Below are positions 1 through 6,852 of a stretch of 19,711 nucleotides of DNA, in pieces. Origin of the DNA: Planctomycetia bacterium (GTDB lineage Bacteria > Planctomycetota > Planctomycetia > Pirellulales > UBA1268). The notes beneath the pieces are model-generated. The model did no database searches, was not told where the DNA came from, and worked only from the letters and a program-made list of their open reading frames with translations. The number at the start of each line of letters is the position of its first letter. The stretch's first letter is position 1. The stretch is from positions 1-19,711 of the forward strand of contig RGVT01000012.1 in assembly GCA_010027105.1 (NCBI GenBank). Direction: 5' to 3'. Position numbers and translations under genes: made by a program.

Positions 1-2092
1 GCTCGAGCCCGAGAGCGTGAGCGTGCCCGAGCCGAGCTTCGTGAGGCCGCCGGTGTTGGTGCTGTCGAGGGTGGCGGTGAACGGCACCGCCTGGGAATTG
101 GTGTCGATCGAGATCGCACTGCCGCTCGACTTGATCCGGCCGGAGTAGTCCTGCGTGTTGCCGCTCGAAAACTGCAGCGTGCCACCGCCGAAGGAGATCG
201 TGCCGCCGCCGGCCAGGGCGCTCGACGTGCCCAGTGCGAGCACGCCGCCGTTGAGGCTCGTCGGGCCGGTGTAACCGTTCGAGCCTGAGAGCGTGAGCGT
301 GCCCGAGGCCAGTGTCAGCGACCCCGTTCCCGCGATCGCGTTTGACACGGGGCCGCCATAGTTGTCGGAGCGGCTGAACGTGAGATTGGCGTTGTTGGTG
401 ACGGCTCCCGTGCCGAGTGATCCGGTGGTGCCGCTCGACCCGATCTGCAGCACGCCGCCGTCGATGCTCGTGGCACCGTAGGTGTTGTTGCCGGAGAGCG
501 TCACCGTGCCCGTCGTGGTCTTGGAGACGCTGCCGGACCCGGCGAGAACAGCCGCCGCGGTGCCCGACTGCAGGTCGAAGAGCCCTGCCGTGGTGAGCGT
601 GCCGCTCTGGATCGACCCGCCGGCCAGTCGGGCCGAAGTGAACGTGTAGCCGGAGTTGTTGAGATCGAGCGCACCACCGGTCACGCGCAGGGCCTGAGCG
701 CCCGCGAGGCTCGTGATCCGCAGGGCGCCGCTGGTGACCTCGAGGTCGCCGATGGTGCGAGTCGAGGCCAGGGTCGCGGGTGTGCCCGACACCGTCGTCG
801 TCCCGGAAAACCTGAAGATGCTCGTCGGGTCGATCGTGCCCGAGCCGCTGAGCACGTTTGCGCCCGTTCCACCGGTCGCCAGGAGCACGAGTCCGGGCCC
901 GACGTTCGTGGTGAGCACGGACGTGCCGGATGTGGAGAAGTTGAAGCCCGTCGCCTTGAACGTGCCGGCCGTGCCAGTGAGGGTCCACGTGGTGTTGGTA
1001 TTCGCGGCGTTGCCGGTGGGCTGCTTCGTGGGCGCCCAGACAACGTTGGCCGACGAGAAATCGAGTGTGTAGCGGTCGGCATCGATGGCGAAATCGAGGC
1101 CGCCGTTCGGATCGATGGTCTGGCCATAGTTGGCGGCGATCGGTGCGGATCCGGTCGTGATGTTGGAGGCCAGTTTCAATGGAGCCGCAGCAGTGCCGGT
1201 GAGGCTGCCGTCCATCAACTGCAGGCTGGCGACGGAGGCCGTGGTCGAAACGGTCTTCGTTCCACTGCCGCGGATGATCAGCGTGCCGATCGCGGTCGAG
1301 CCGGAAAACGTCTGGGTGCCGTAGAGCGATAAACCGATTCTCGTATCGAACGATTGCGGCGCGAACACGATGTTCGTGTTGTTATTGAATTCAAATACAC
1401 CCGGTGTTCCCGTCACAGCACCGCCGGTGATCGAAACGTCGCCGCTGAGGGCCAGCCGGCGATCTGCTCCGCCGGTGTTGTACGCGAGCGTGCCGCTCGT
1501 CATCGTCACCGCGCCAGTGATCGAGGCGTTTCCTCCAGTCGCGGTGCCTTGCTTGTTGATGGGCTCGATCACCAGCGAGCCTCCCGCGATGGTCACGTTG
1601 CCGGTGAGATTGCCCCTGCCCACCGTGCTGGTGCCGGAAGGGTTGAAAGCCCCGAGCGACAGCTGGCCGCCGGAGTTGATGAGGACACTGGCCGTCAGCG
1701 TGGCATCCGTGGCGGTCGTCCCGGAGACCGGGCTGAGGAGCAGCTTCGCGAGGCCGCCGTTGGAGGCCCCGAGCGTGATCGTGTTGCTCACGCGTCTGCG
1801 AGAAGATGATCGATCCGATGTTCGTGATCGACCCGCTGTTGTCGTAGGTCACCGTCCGGTCGGCCGTCGCGTTGCCGAGCGTCGCGGTGTTCCCGGTGCC
1901 GGTGACCGTGCCGTTGGGCGTCCAGTTCGTGGTGCCCGACCAGAGGCCGCCCGTCGAGGCGGAAGACCACGTGTAGTCCACCGCGACCGCCGGGGCGGAC
2001 GCGAAGGTGCACGCGACGGCCGCGGCCGCGGCTGCAAATACACGCAGCACGGCGACGCGGCGGACGGATCGGATGAATGTTGAGGAAAGCAT
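1..2092 (-). CDS. Secreted autotransporter-associated beta-strand repeat protein, 3' end outside window, apparent frameshift
   Basis: Read on the minus strand, the gene starts at the ATG at 2092 with a signal peptide: basic MLSSTFIRSVRR, then an alanine-rich hydrophobic core ending ASAPAVA. The mature protein begins DYTWSS and W-rich sequence typical of such proteins. About 100 codons later the frame breaks: near 1792 one extra base separates ...IIFSQT from ...VSNTITLG. From there to base 1 the second frame is fully open. It is rich in Gly, Ser, Thr and Asn, with recurring units such as GTLTLSGSNGYTG...GGVLALG and GTVTLSGNNTYG...GGVLQIG. These match the family of passenger-associated beta-strand repeats (PATR/TIGR02601), which form a beta-helix. 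In Planctomycetes such proteins are usually very long and secreted, often with a C-terminal PEP-CTERM sorting signal; that end is outside the window, so anchoring is unknown. The upstream in-frame start at 2164 would place the signal peptide internally, so I reject it. Function is probably structural or adhesive, which is inference. Confidence 0.85.
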
Positions 2093-2168
2093 GCCGGGTG
2101 CGTGCCTGGAAAACCTGGGCCGGCTGAGCCCCTGGCAGGGTTCCCACCCGTGACCACACCCCAAACGT

Positions 2169-2193
2169 ATGTCGCTTCTCGGAAGAGCGACAT
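2169..2193. other. Hairpin in the 2093-2359 gap upstream of the beta-strand-repeat gene
   Basis: An 8-bp perfect inverted repeat, ATGTCGCT and AGCGACAT, is separated by a 9-base loop. It lies about 75 bases upstream of the ATG at 2092, in the 267-base gap between that gene and the toxin gene, so it would fall in the 5' leader or promoter of the secreted protein. I see no clear sigma70 promoter, riboswitch core or small ORF in the rest of the gap. Its role, as a leader structure or operator, is unknown. Confidence 0.35.
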
Positions 2194-2359
2194 TGACGGT
2201 TCCGGCAAAATGAGGGCCGCGGAATCCCCCCGGCCGGCACGGCCGGACCCGGCCCGAGGCCGGATGGCGGCAAAAACCGGGGCGGAATCACCGCCCATGG
2301 CCGCCGGCCGGCATCTCGTGCTTTTACCGCCTGGGGGGATTGATCGATGGGGCCGTCTG

Positions 2360-2707
2360 CTAACGGCGATCGAGAATGCTCGCCCATACGCGGTGAAGCG
2401 ATAGCTGGACCGATTCTCGGTCGCGGGGCGTTAATTCGCCGAGGACTTTGACCGCCATCGTGCGGGCGAGCGTTGCGAGTTTGCACGTTCTGGCCGTCGA
2501 CGGCAGACGAAGGCCGGCGGCCTGCCAGTCTCGCAGCAACGTATCGAAATCATCCCGGACCGGCTGACTCGTGACTGGAACCACGAGAATGTCCGCGTCG
2601 TCAAACTCACACACGACGAGGATCGGTCGCATCTTGTGCCCCTGTCCGTCCGAAAACGGCAGCCGAGCCAGCACGATGTCGCCGAAGGGCACCGCAGGGT
2701 TCCTCAC
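2360..2707 (-). CDS. PemK/MazF-like type II toxin (predicted endoribonuclease)
   Basis: The 115-residue product has the length and order of motifs of the MazF/PemK/CcdB-fold toxins. GDIVLARLPFSDG near residues 9-21 forms the first strands, followed by the basic KMRPILVV that normally carries the catalytic or RNA-contact arginine. Then come ILVVPVTSQP with the conserved Thr/Ser, and a C-terminal helix ending VWASILDRR. The family cleaves mRNA at short sequence motifs and is neutralised by a small antitoxin. The start is GTG at 2707; the antitoxin stop TGA overlaps it by 4 bases (GTGA), so translation is probably coupled. The antitoxin-first order is usual for type II pairs. Gene symbol is withheld because the exact subfamily cannot be assigned by eye. 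No truncation is seen. Confidence 0.85.
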   Translation of the reverse strand: MRNPAVPFGDIVLARLPFSDGQGHKMRPILVVCEFDDADILVVPVTSQPVRDDFDTLLRDWQAAGLRLPSTARTCKLATLARTMAVKVLGELTPRDRESVQLSLHRVWASILDRR

Positions 2708-2898
2708 TCCGAGTCGTACACGGCATCATCAGGACCGTAGGCATCCGCCAGACGCGCGGCGCTCGCCCGGGACCAGGCGTCGCCCTCCTCGATGGCGGTC
2801 TGTCGTTGCAGGAGATACTCGACGTAATGCAGCGCCTCTTCCTGCAAGGCCGCCGGCAACGCCCGCACTCGCTCCGTTATTTCCTCAACCGTCGCCAT
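2704..2898 (-). CDS. DUF2281/VapB-like antitoxin
   Basis: This small acidic 64-residue protein starts MATVEEITERVRALPAALQ and continues EEALHYVEYLLQRQ. It matches the DUF2281-type antitoxin pattern, in which a helix with alternating Leu-Pro and a Glu-rich amphipathic helix (LP...LQ.E.L.YVE.L) precedes a disordered acidic tail. Here the tail ends ADAYGPDDAVYDSE and should be the toxin-neutralising part. A longer reading from 2946 would begin inside a REP element, so the ATG at 2898 is preferred. A good -10 (TATACT) ends only 7 bases upstream, so the transcript may be leaderless. The downstream gene overlaps by 4 bases and encodes the cognate toxin. As with other type II pairs, autoregulation is likely, but no operator is distinguishable from the adjacent REP palindromes. 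Confidence 0.8.
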   Translation of the reverse strand: MATVEEITERVRALPAALQEEALHYVEYLLQRQTAIEEGDAWSRASAARLADAYGPDDAVYDSE

Positions 2899-2905
2899 AC
2901 CCGGC

Positions 2906-2933
2906 AGTATAAGCAGGAAAAGGTGACAGTCAC
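2906..2933 (-). promoter_or_regulatory. Candidate promoter of the toxin-antitoxin operon
   Basis: On the minus strand, GTGACT (2933-2928) and TATACT (2911-2906) are separated by 16 bases. The -10 matches consensus at 5 of 6 positions and the -35 shares the TGAC core. The predicted start site lies at or next to the antitoxin ATG at 2898. The -35 lies inside REP copy A, so the inserted repeat may provide half of the promoter. This is a sequence match only. Confidence 0.45.
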
Positions 2934-2946
2934 CAAATTTGGGCAA
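2918..2946 (+). repeat. REP element copy A
   Basis: This is a 29-bp element beginning AAAAGGTGACAGTCACC and ending AAATTTGGGCAA. It contains two palindromes: GGTGAC-A-GTCACC (13 bases, perfect) and CCAAATTTGG (10 bases, perfect). It differs from copies C and D by one base. With copy B it forms an inverted pair with a 9-base spacer, the arrangement of a REPIN. It lies 19 bases upstream of the antitoxin start. Confidence 0.85.
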
Positions 2947-2955
2947 CCCTGGAGC

Positions 2956-2984
2956 TTACCCAGATTTGGTGGCTGTCACCTTTT
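2956..2984 (-). repeat. REP element copy B (inverted relative to A)
   Basis: In reverse orientation it matches copy A at 26 of 29 positions. One difference (CCAAATCTGG) breaks the inner palindrome. It is followed by a run of seven T on the plus strand. Copies A and B could fold into a long hairpin with loop 2947-2955, which on the plus strand would end in a T run and could act as a transcription terminator. Confidence 0.8.
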
Positions 2985-2989
2985 TTTCC

Positions 2990-3018
2990 CGACGTAATGC
3001 AACGCCTCTTCCTGCAAG
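2990..3018 (-). repeat. Duplicated fragment of the antitoxin gene (direct repeat of 2820-2848)
   Basis: 28 of 29 bases are identical to 2820-2848 in the antitoxin gene and lie in the same orientation. The fragment still encodes LQEEALHYV on the minus strand but has no start, stop or flanking antitoxin sequence. It sits exactly between REP copies B and C. Confidence 0.85.
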
Positions 3019-3029
3019 AAGGGAAAAGG

Positions 3030-3058
3030 AAAAGGTGACAGCCACCAAATTTGGGCAA
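3030..3058 (+). repeat. REP element copy C, left end of the RAYT unit
   Basis: This 29-bp copy begins AAAAGGTGACAGCCACC. It is an exact reverse complement of copy D at 3807-3835, so the RAYT gene is bracketed by a perfect 29-bp inverted repeat. It ends two bases before the TTGACA box of the RAYT promoter. Confidence 0.9.
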
Positions 3059-3059
3059 G

Positions 3060-3089
3060 TTGACACGCCGTGCATGGAAAGAGTATACA
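3060..3089 (+). promoter_or_regulatory. Strong candidate sigma70 promoter of the RAYT gene
   Basis: A perfect -35 TTGACA (3060-3065) and a -10 TATACA (3084-3089) are separated by 18 bases. The expected start site near 3096 coincides with the ATG at 3097, suggesting a leaderless mRNA. A purine-rich GGAAAGAG at 3076-3083 could serve as a ribosome binding site for the ATG at 3091 only if transcription began further upstream. Confidence 0.6.
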
Positions 3090-3096
3090 CATGTTC

Positions 3097-3783
3097 ATGC
3101 CACGTTTGCATCGCGTCGCGCCCGGCGGTCTGCCATTTCATGTCTTGAACCGTGCCGTTGGTCGGCGGACGGTATTCGAGTCGGCCTCCGATTACGAGGC
3201 CTTCATCGATACCTTCGCCGAGACCCTGCGAACCCGGCCCATGCGGGTGTGCGGCTACTGCGTGATGCCGAACCATTGGCACATGGTGCTCTGGCCGGAA
3301 CGAGATGGTGAACTTTCGACGTTCCTGCAGCACCTCACGAATCTGCACGTCAAGCGTTGGAAGCGTGCTCACGAGGAAATCGGCCTCGGCCACCTCTACC
3401 AAGGTCGCTTCAAATCGTTTCCGATCCAGACGACGGATTACTTTCATGCCGTCGTCCGCTACGTGGAACGCAATCCGCTGCGTGCCAACCTCGTCTCCCG
3501 CGCCGAAGCCTGGCCATGGTCGAGTCTGGGGCAGGCATCATCGACTAGCCCGATACCACTCTCCGCGTGGCCAGTGCCCGGGCCTGCCGACCGTCGCCGC
3601 GAGTTATGGATCGACTGGGTGAATCGGCCACAAACGGAAGGCGAACTCGCCAGCGTGCGGGCGAGCGCCCATCGGGGCCGTCCATATGGCGACGACTCAT
3701 GGGTGACTCAGGTAGCCGAACGACTCGACCTCGGGGCGACGTTGCGGCCACGTGGGCGACCCAGAGTTGCCACGTCGGCTTAG
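3097..3783 (+). CDS. REP-associated tyrosine transposase (RAYT, IS200-like Y1 family)
   Basis: This 228-residue protein has the RAYT/Y1 HUH-nuclease layout. An N-terminal strand, GGLPFHVLNRAVGRR, is followed by a helix with the F..YEAF signature. The metal-binding HUH motif lies in YCVMPNHWHMVLW (His60 and His62). The recognition segment is GHLYQGRFKSFPI, and the catalytic tyrosine helix is VVRYVERNPLRANLV (Tyr122). The enzyme family nicks single-stranded REP hairpins through a 5'-phosphotyrosine intermediate. The C-terminal part (after about residue 150) is basic and variable, ending RPRGRPRVATSA. I prefer the ATG at 3097 because the protein then starts MPRLHR as relatives do and a strong promoter fits a leaderless start there. 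ATG 3091 and GTG 3070 are alternatives. Flanking inverted REP copies support a functional association with this repeat family. No active-site loss is visible. Confidence 0.9.
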   Translation: MPRLHRVAPGGLPFHVLNRAVGRRTVFESASDYEAFIDTFAETLRTRPMRVCGYCVMPNHWHMVLWPERDGELSTFLQHLTNLHVKRWKRAHEEIGLGHLYQGRFKSFPIQTTDYFHAVVRYVERNPLRANLVSRAEAWPWSSLGQASSTSPIPLSAWPVPGPADRRRELWIDWVNRPQTEGELASVRASAHRGRPYGDDSWVTQVAERLDLGATLRPRGRPRVATSA

Positions 3784-3806
3784 GATCACGGCTACGATCC
3801 GCCATG

Positions 3807-3835
3807 TTGCCCAAATTTGGTGGCTGTCACCTTTT
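3807..3835 (-). repeat. REP element copy D, right end of the RAYT unit
   Basis: This is the exact 29-bp reverse complement of copy C. It starts 23 bases after the RAYT stop codon and ends 17 bases before the histidine kinase ATG. It therefore has the same orientation and nearly the same distance to the downstream start as copy A has to the antitoxin gene. Confidence 0.9.
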
Positions 3836-3846
3836 CGGGCTACGAT
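3817..3846 (+). promoter_or_regulatory. Candidate promoter of the histidine kinase operon, partly within REP copy D
   Basis: TTGGTG (3817-3822, inside REP copy D) and TACGAT (3841-3846) are separated by 18 bases. The start site would fall on the ATG at 3853. The -10 is reasonable (4 of 6) and the -35 weak (TTG only). The arrangement parallels the promoter-REP overlap upstream of the antitoxin gene. Confidence 0.35.
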
Positions 3847-3852
3847 AACGGC

Positions 3853-6150
3853 ATGAGCGCGGCAACGCGGGGAATTTTCAGCAGTCTCGGCCATGCTTTC
3901 GACAGGAAAGGGCTGGTTCTGGCTGCGTTCATTCAGGGCGTTTTCCTGCTGGGAACGCTCGGGCTGGCGGTCGCGCGAACGCAGGCAGCCGACGCGGAGC
4001 CCGCGCCGCTCGTGCCCATCGCCGACATCCTCTCGGCGGGCAGCCCGCGTCAGGATGGCGCGGCCGGTGAGACCGCGGTGGCGGGCGATTCAGCCCCGCC
4101 CGCGTTCGGCAGGCGGGTGCGGATCCGGGGCACCGTCACCTGGTGCGCCGAGAAGGGACTCATGATCGAGGACGATTCCGACGCCATCTGGCTCTCGGTG
4201 TGGCGAGCACGGCGCTCGGGAACATGGCAAGGTTCCGACGCTACGCTCGCCGCGCTCACCCCGGGCACCGAGGTGGAGGTGCTCGGCATCACCGACCGCG
4301 CGGGCTACAGCCCCGCCGTCCTGCCCGTGGAGGTGACGGTGACCGGGTCGAAGGCCCTGCCGCCCGCGCGGCCGTTCGACGCCGACCTGTTCTTCGGAGG
4401 ATTCCTCGAGGGGCGAAGGCTGGCAGTCGAGGGCGTGGTGCAGGCGGTGCGGCGCGACAAGGATCACTATTCGTTCATCGTCGACCACTACGGCCGCCGG
4501 TTCGCCGTGGACGTGGCGGCCGACGCGTTCGGGGCCGCCCCCGAGAGCCTCGTCGACGGCGAGGTGCGGATCGAGGGGGTGGCCGTGGCGATCTTCAATC
4601 AGCGCGGGGAGTTCGTCTGGCCGAAGCTGCTCGCCACGGACCGCGCCGCCTTCACGGTGGTGAAGCCGGCACCGGCGGCTGCCTTCGACGCGCCGGCCTA
4701 CCCGCTGCGGGCGGTGGCCACCTACCGCCGGCAGCCGGAGCAGGGGCACCGCGTGCGCACCGAGGGCACCGTGATCCACATCGTGCCCGGGCGGTCGTTC
4801 TCGCTGCAGGACGAGGCGGTCGGGGTGCTCGTCGAGTCGGCCCTCGAGGAGCCGCTCGCCGTCGGCGACCGCGTGGAGGTGGCGGGGTTCGTGCGGCGCG
4901 GCAACCCCGCCGCTTCGCTCACCGACGGGATCTACAGAAGGATCGGCTCCGCCACGCCGCCGGAGCCGCTCGTGGTGGATGCCGACACGCTGATCGAGGA
5001 GGTGAACACGAACCTCGGCTTCAGCCGCGTGGCCCCGCCGGGCGACTCGATCGGCTGCCTCGTGACGTTTCCCGCGCGGGTGCTCGGGCTCACAAGCGCG
5101 TCCGACGGAGGCCTCGTCCTGCTCTCCACGGAACGCTCCACGCTCAACGCCTGGGCCGGCCCCGACTCGTTCGCGGCCCTGCAGGGCATCCAGCCCGGCA
5201 CGCTCGTGCAGGTGACGGGCGTGTCGGCGGTGGAGCGCGTGGAGCGGTCCGACGCGCGGGCCCTGAGTGACAACCCGTTCCTCGGGCGGCTGCAGGTGCT
5301 CCTGCGGTCGGCGGCCGACGTGAAGGTGCTCGCGGCGCCGTCATGGTGGACGCCGCGGCGGCTGTCGCTCGCGCTCGGCGTGGTGGCGGCGGCGGCAATC
5401 TTCGCGACCACCTGGGCGATCATGCTCCGCCGGCAGGTGCGGCGGCAGCTCTCGATCATCGAGGCCACGCTCCAAGGCGAGGCGGCCACGGAGGAGCGCC
5501 GGCGGATCGCGCGGGAGTTCCACGACACGCTCGAGCAGGACCTGGCCGGCGTGGCCATGCGGCTCGACGTGGCGGCCGAGCGGGCCGGCGACGACGCCTC
5601 CCGCAGGGTGCTCGAATCGCAGCGGGCCCTCCTCGAGCGGCTCCGCGCCGAGACGCACGACTTCCTCTGGGATCTCCGCGACCCCACGCGGCACGACGGC
5701 TCGCTCCGCGAGTCGCTCGCCGAACAGGTCGCGGCCCTGCAGCCGGCCCGCGGCGCGACGATCCGCTTCGAGGCCGCCGACTCCGCGCCGAGCGTGTCGC
5801 CGCTCGTGCAGCACCACCTCCTGCGGATCGTGCGCGAGGCGGTGACCAACGCCGTGCGGCACGGGGGCGCCCGGGAGGTGGCGATCACGCTCGAGGGGCG
5901 CGGCGAACACGCCGTGGTGACGGTGGCGGACGACGGCGGGGGCTTCGATCCCGGCGCGCGCGGCACGCTGCCGGGGCATTTCGGTATCCGCGGCATGCGC
6001 GAGCGGGCCCGCCGGATCGGCGCGACGATCGACATCACGAGCCGTCCGCACGCCGGCACCATCGTGCAGGTGACGGCTCCGCTGGCGACCGCGACGCCGG
6101 CGAGCGGCGCCGGGCGCGAGGCCGAGGCGGGCGCACGGGCCGCATCATGA
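3853..6150 (+). CDS. Membrane sensor histidine kinase (HisKA_3 / NarX-UhpB type) with extracytoplasmic OB-like repeats
   Basis: This 765-residue protein has a first hydrophobic segment at about 17-40 (LVLAAFIQGVFLLGTLGLAV). An extracytoplasmic region follows with four OB-fold-like repeats, each starting with a G-x-x-V-x-x-x-G-x-V pattern: about 82-165 (RRVRIRGTV), 186-275 (RRLAVEGVV), 297-385 (HRVRTEGTV) and 397-490 (GCLVTFPARV). A second transmembrane helix at about 504-527 leads to the HisKA_3 dimerisation helix ERRRIAREFHDTLEQDL with phospho-acceptor His557. The HATPase_c domain has its N-box at REAVTNAVRHGG (Asn666), a G1 box DDGGGFDP, and G2 HFGIRGMRERA. The family autophosphorylates and passes phosphate to a NarL-type regulator, which is the next gene, overlapping by 4 bases (ATGA). 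The longer in-frame start at 3817 lies inside a REP element and is rejected. The ligand is unknown; the repeats suggest binding of an envelope or nutrient signal. Confidence 0.92.
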   Translation: MSAATRGIFSSLGHAFDRKGLVLAAFIQGVFLLGTLGLAVARTQAADAEPAPLVPIADILSAGSPRQDGAAGETAVAGDSAPPAFGRRVRIRGTVTWCAEKGLMIEDDSDAIWLSVWRARRSGTWQGSDATLAALTPGTEVEVLGITDRAGYSPAVLPVEVTVTGSKALPPARPFDADLFFGGFLEGRRLAVEGVVQAVRRDKDHYSFIVDHYGRRFAVDVAADAFGAAPESLVDGEVRIEGVAVAIFNQRGEFVWPKLLATDRAAFTVVKPAPAAAFDAPAYPLRAVATYRRQPEQGHRVRTEGTVIHIVPGRSFSLQDEAVGVLVESALEEPLAVGDRVEVAGFVRRGNPAASLTDGIYRRIGSATPPEPLVVDADTLIEEVNTNLGFSRVAPPGDSIGCLVTFPARVLGLTSASDGGLVLLSTERSTLNAWAGPDSFAALQGIQPGTLVQVTGVSAVERVERSDARALSDNPFLGRLQVLLRSAADVKVLAAPSWWTPRRLSLALGVVAAAAIFATTWAIMLRRQVRRQLSIIEATLQGEAATEERRRIAREFHDTLEQDLAGVAMRLDVAAERAGDDASRRVLESQRALLERLRAETHDFLWDLRDPTRHDGSLRESLAEQVAALQPARGATIRFEAADSAPSVSPLVQHHLLRIVREAVTNAVRHGGAREVAITLEGRGEHAVVTVADDGGGFDPGARGTLPGHFGIRGMRERARRIGATIDITSRPHAGTIVQVTAPLATATPASGAGREAEAGARAAS

Positions 6151-6791
6151 AGTCGCCCCGCGCCGACAAACCGCTCTCCGTCCTGATCGTGGACGATCAC
6201 CCGCTCTTCCGCGAGGGGCTCGTGCACGCCCTCGGCACCGAGGACGGCTTTCGGATCGTCGGGGAGGCGGCCGACGGCCAGACGGCGCTCGCGCTCTGGG
6301 AGGCGCATCGGCCCGACGTCACGCTCGTCGACATCAGCATGCCCGGCCTCGACGGCATCAGCCTCGTGCGGCATGTGCGATCGGCCCATCCCCGCGCGCG
6401 GCTGCTGATGCTCAGCTCCTCGGAGGAGCAGGAAGACGTGCTCGCCGCCCTCGACGCGGGCGCCGTGGGCTACGTCACGAAGGGGGTGCGCTACACGGAG
6501 CTCAAGGCGGCGATCCGCGAGGTGCACGCCGGCGGCCGGCCTCTCGGCGAGGCGATCGCCACGCGCCTGGCGGCGCGGCAGCCCGACGCGCCGCTCACGC
6601 CCCGCGAGACGGCCGTGCTGCGGATGCTCAGCGAGGGCTTTGGCCACCTCGAGATCGCCGAGCGGCTGGCGATCTCCGAACGCACCGCCCGAGCCCACGT
6701 GGCGGCGGTGCGCGAGAAGCTCCACGCGGCCAACGCCGCCCAGGCCGTCGCCGAGGCCTTCGCCCGCGGCATCCTCGAACGCCGCCGCTGA
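6147..6791 (+). CDS. NarL/FixJ-family response regulator (receiver plus LuxR HTH)
   Basis: This is a 214-residue two-domain regulator. The receiver has the acidic pair Asp16-Asp17 in LIVDDHPLF, phospho-acceptor Asp62 in TLVDISMPGLDG, Thr/Ser in LMLSSSEEQ, and the conserved Lys112 in GYVTKG. The C-terminal LuxR-type DNA-binding domain (about 150-212) starts LTPRETAVLRMLSEG and continues with HLEIAERLAISERTARAHVA, the typical recognition-helix region. Its ATG overlaps the kinase stop codon (ATGA), so the two are translationally coupled and almost certainly partners. Only 61 bases separate it from the GH16 gene on the same strand, which may be co-transcribed or a target. No truncation is seen. 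Confidence 0.94.
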   Translation: MKSPRADKPLSVLIVDDHPLFREGLVHALGTEDGFRIVGEAADGQTALALWEAHRPDVTLVDISMPGLDGISLVRHVRSAHPRARLLMLSSSEEQEDVLAALDAGAVGYVTKGVRYTELKAAIREVHAGGRPLGEAIATRLAARQPDAPLTPRETAVLRMLSEGFGHLEIAERLAISERTARAHVAAVREKLHAANAAQAVAEAFARGILERRR

Positions 6792-6852
6792 CGCCCGCCG
6801 CCACGCTTGCATGCATCGCTGCTTCGCACCTCGTGACACCACAGGCCCCACC

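Larger units (their letters stand above)
3030..3835 (+). mobile_element. RAYT unit: REP-bounded transposase gene
   Basis: A Y1-type REP-associated transposase gene (3097-3783) is flanked by perfect inverted 29-bp REP copies, with two further copies just outside at 2918-2984. This is the known genomic arrangement of RAYT genes, which are thought to disperse REP/REPIN sequences rather than move themselves. No target-site duplication directly outside the repeats is evident. The element boundaries are taken as the outer edges of copies C and D. Confidence 0.7.

Noticed and set aside
713..1072. Plus-strand 119-codon frame within the beta-strand-repeat gene
   Set aside because: Antisense shadow; the minus-strand frame shows clear repeat motifs while this one has none.
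3817..3852. Upstream in-frame ATG for the histidine kinase
   Set aside because: It lies inside REP copy D and adds residues encoded by the repeat; the ATG at 3853 precedes a normal membrane-anchor N-terminus.
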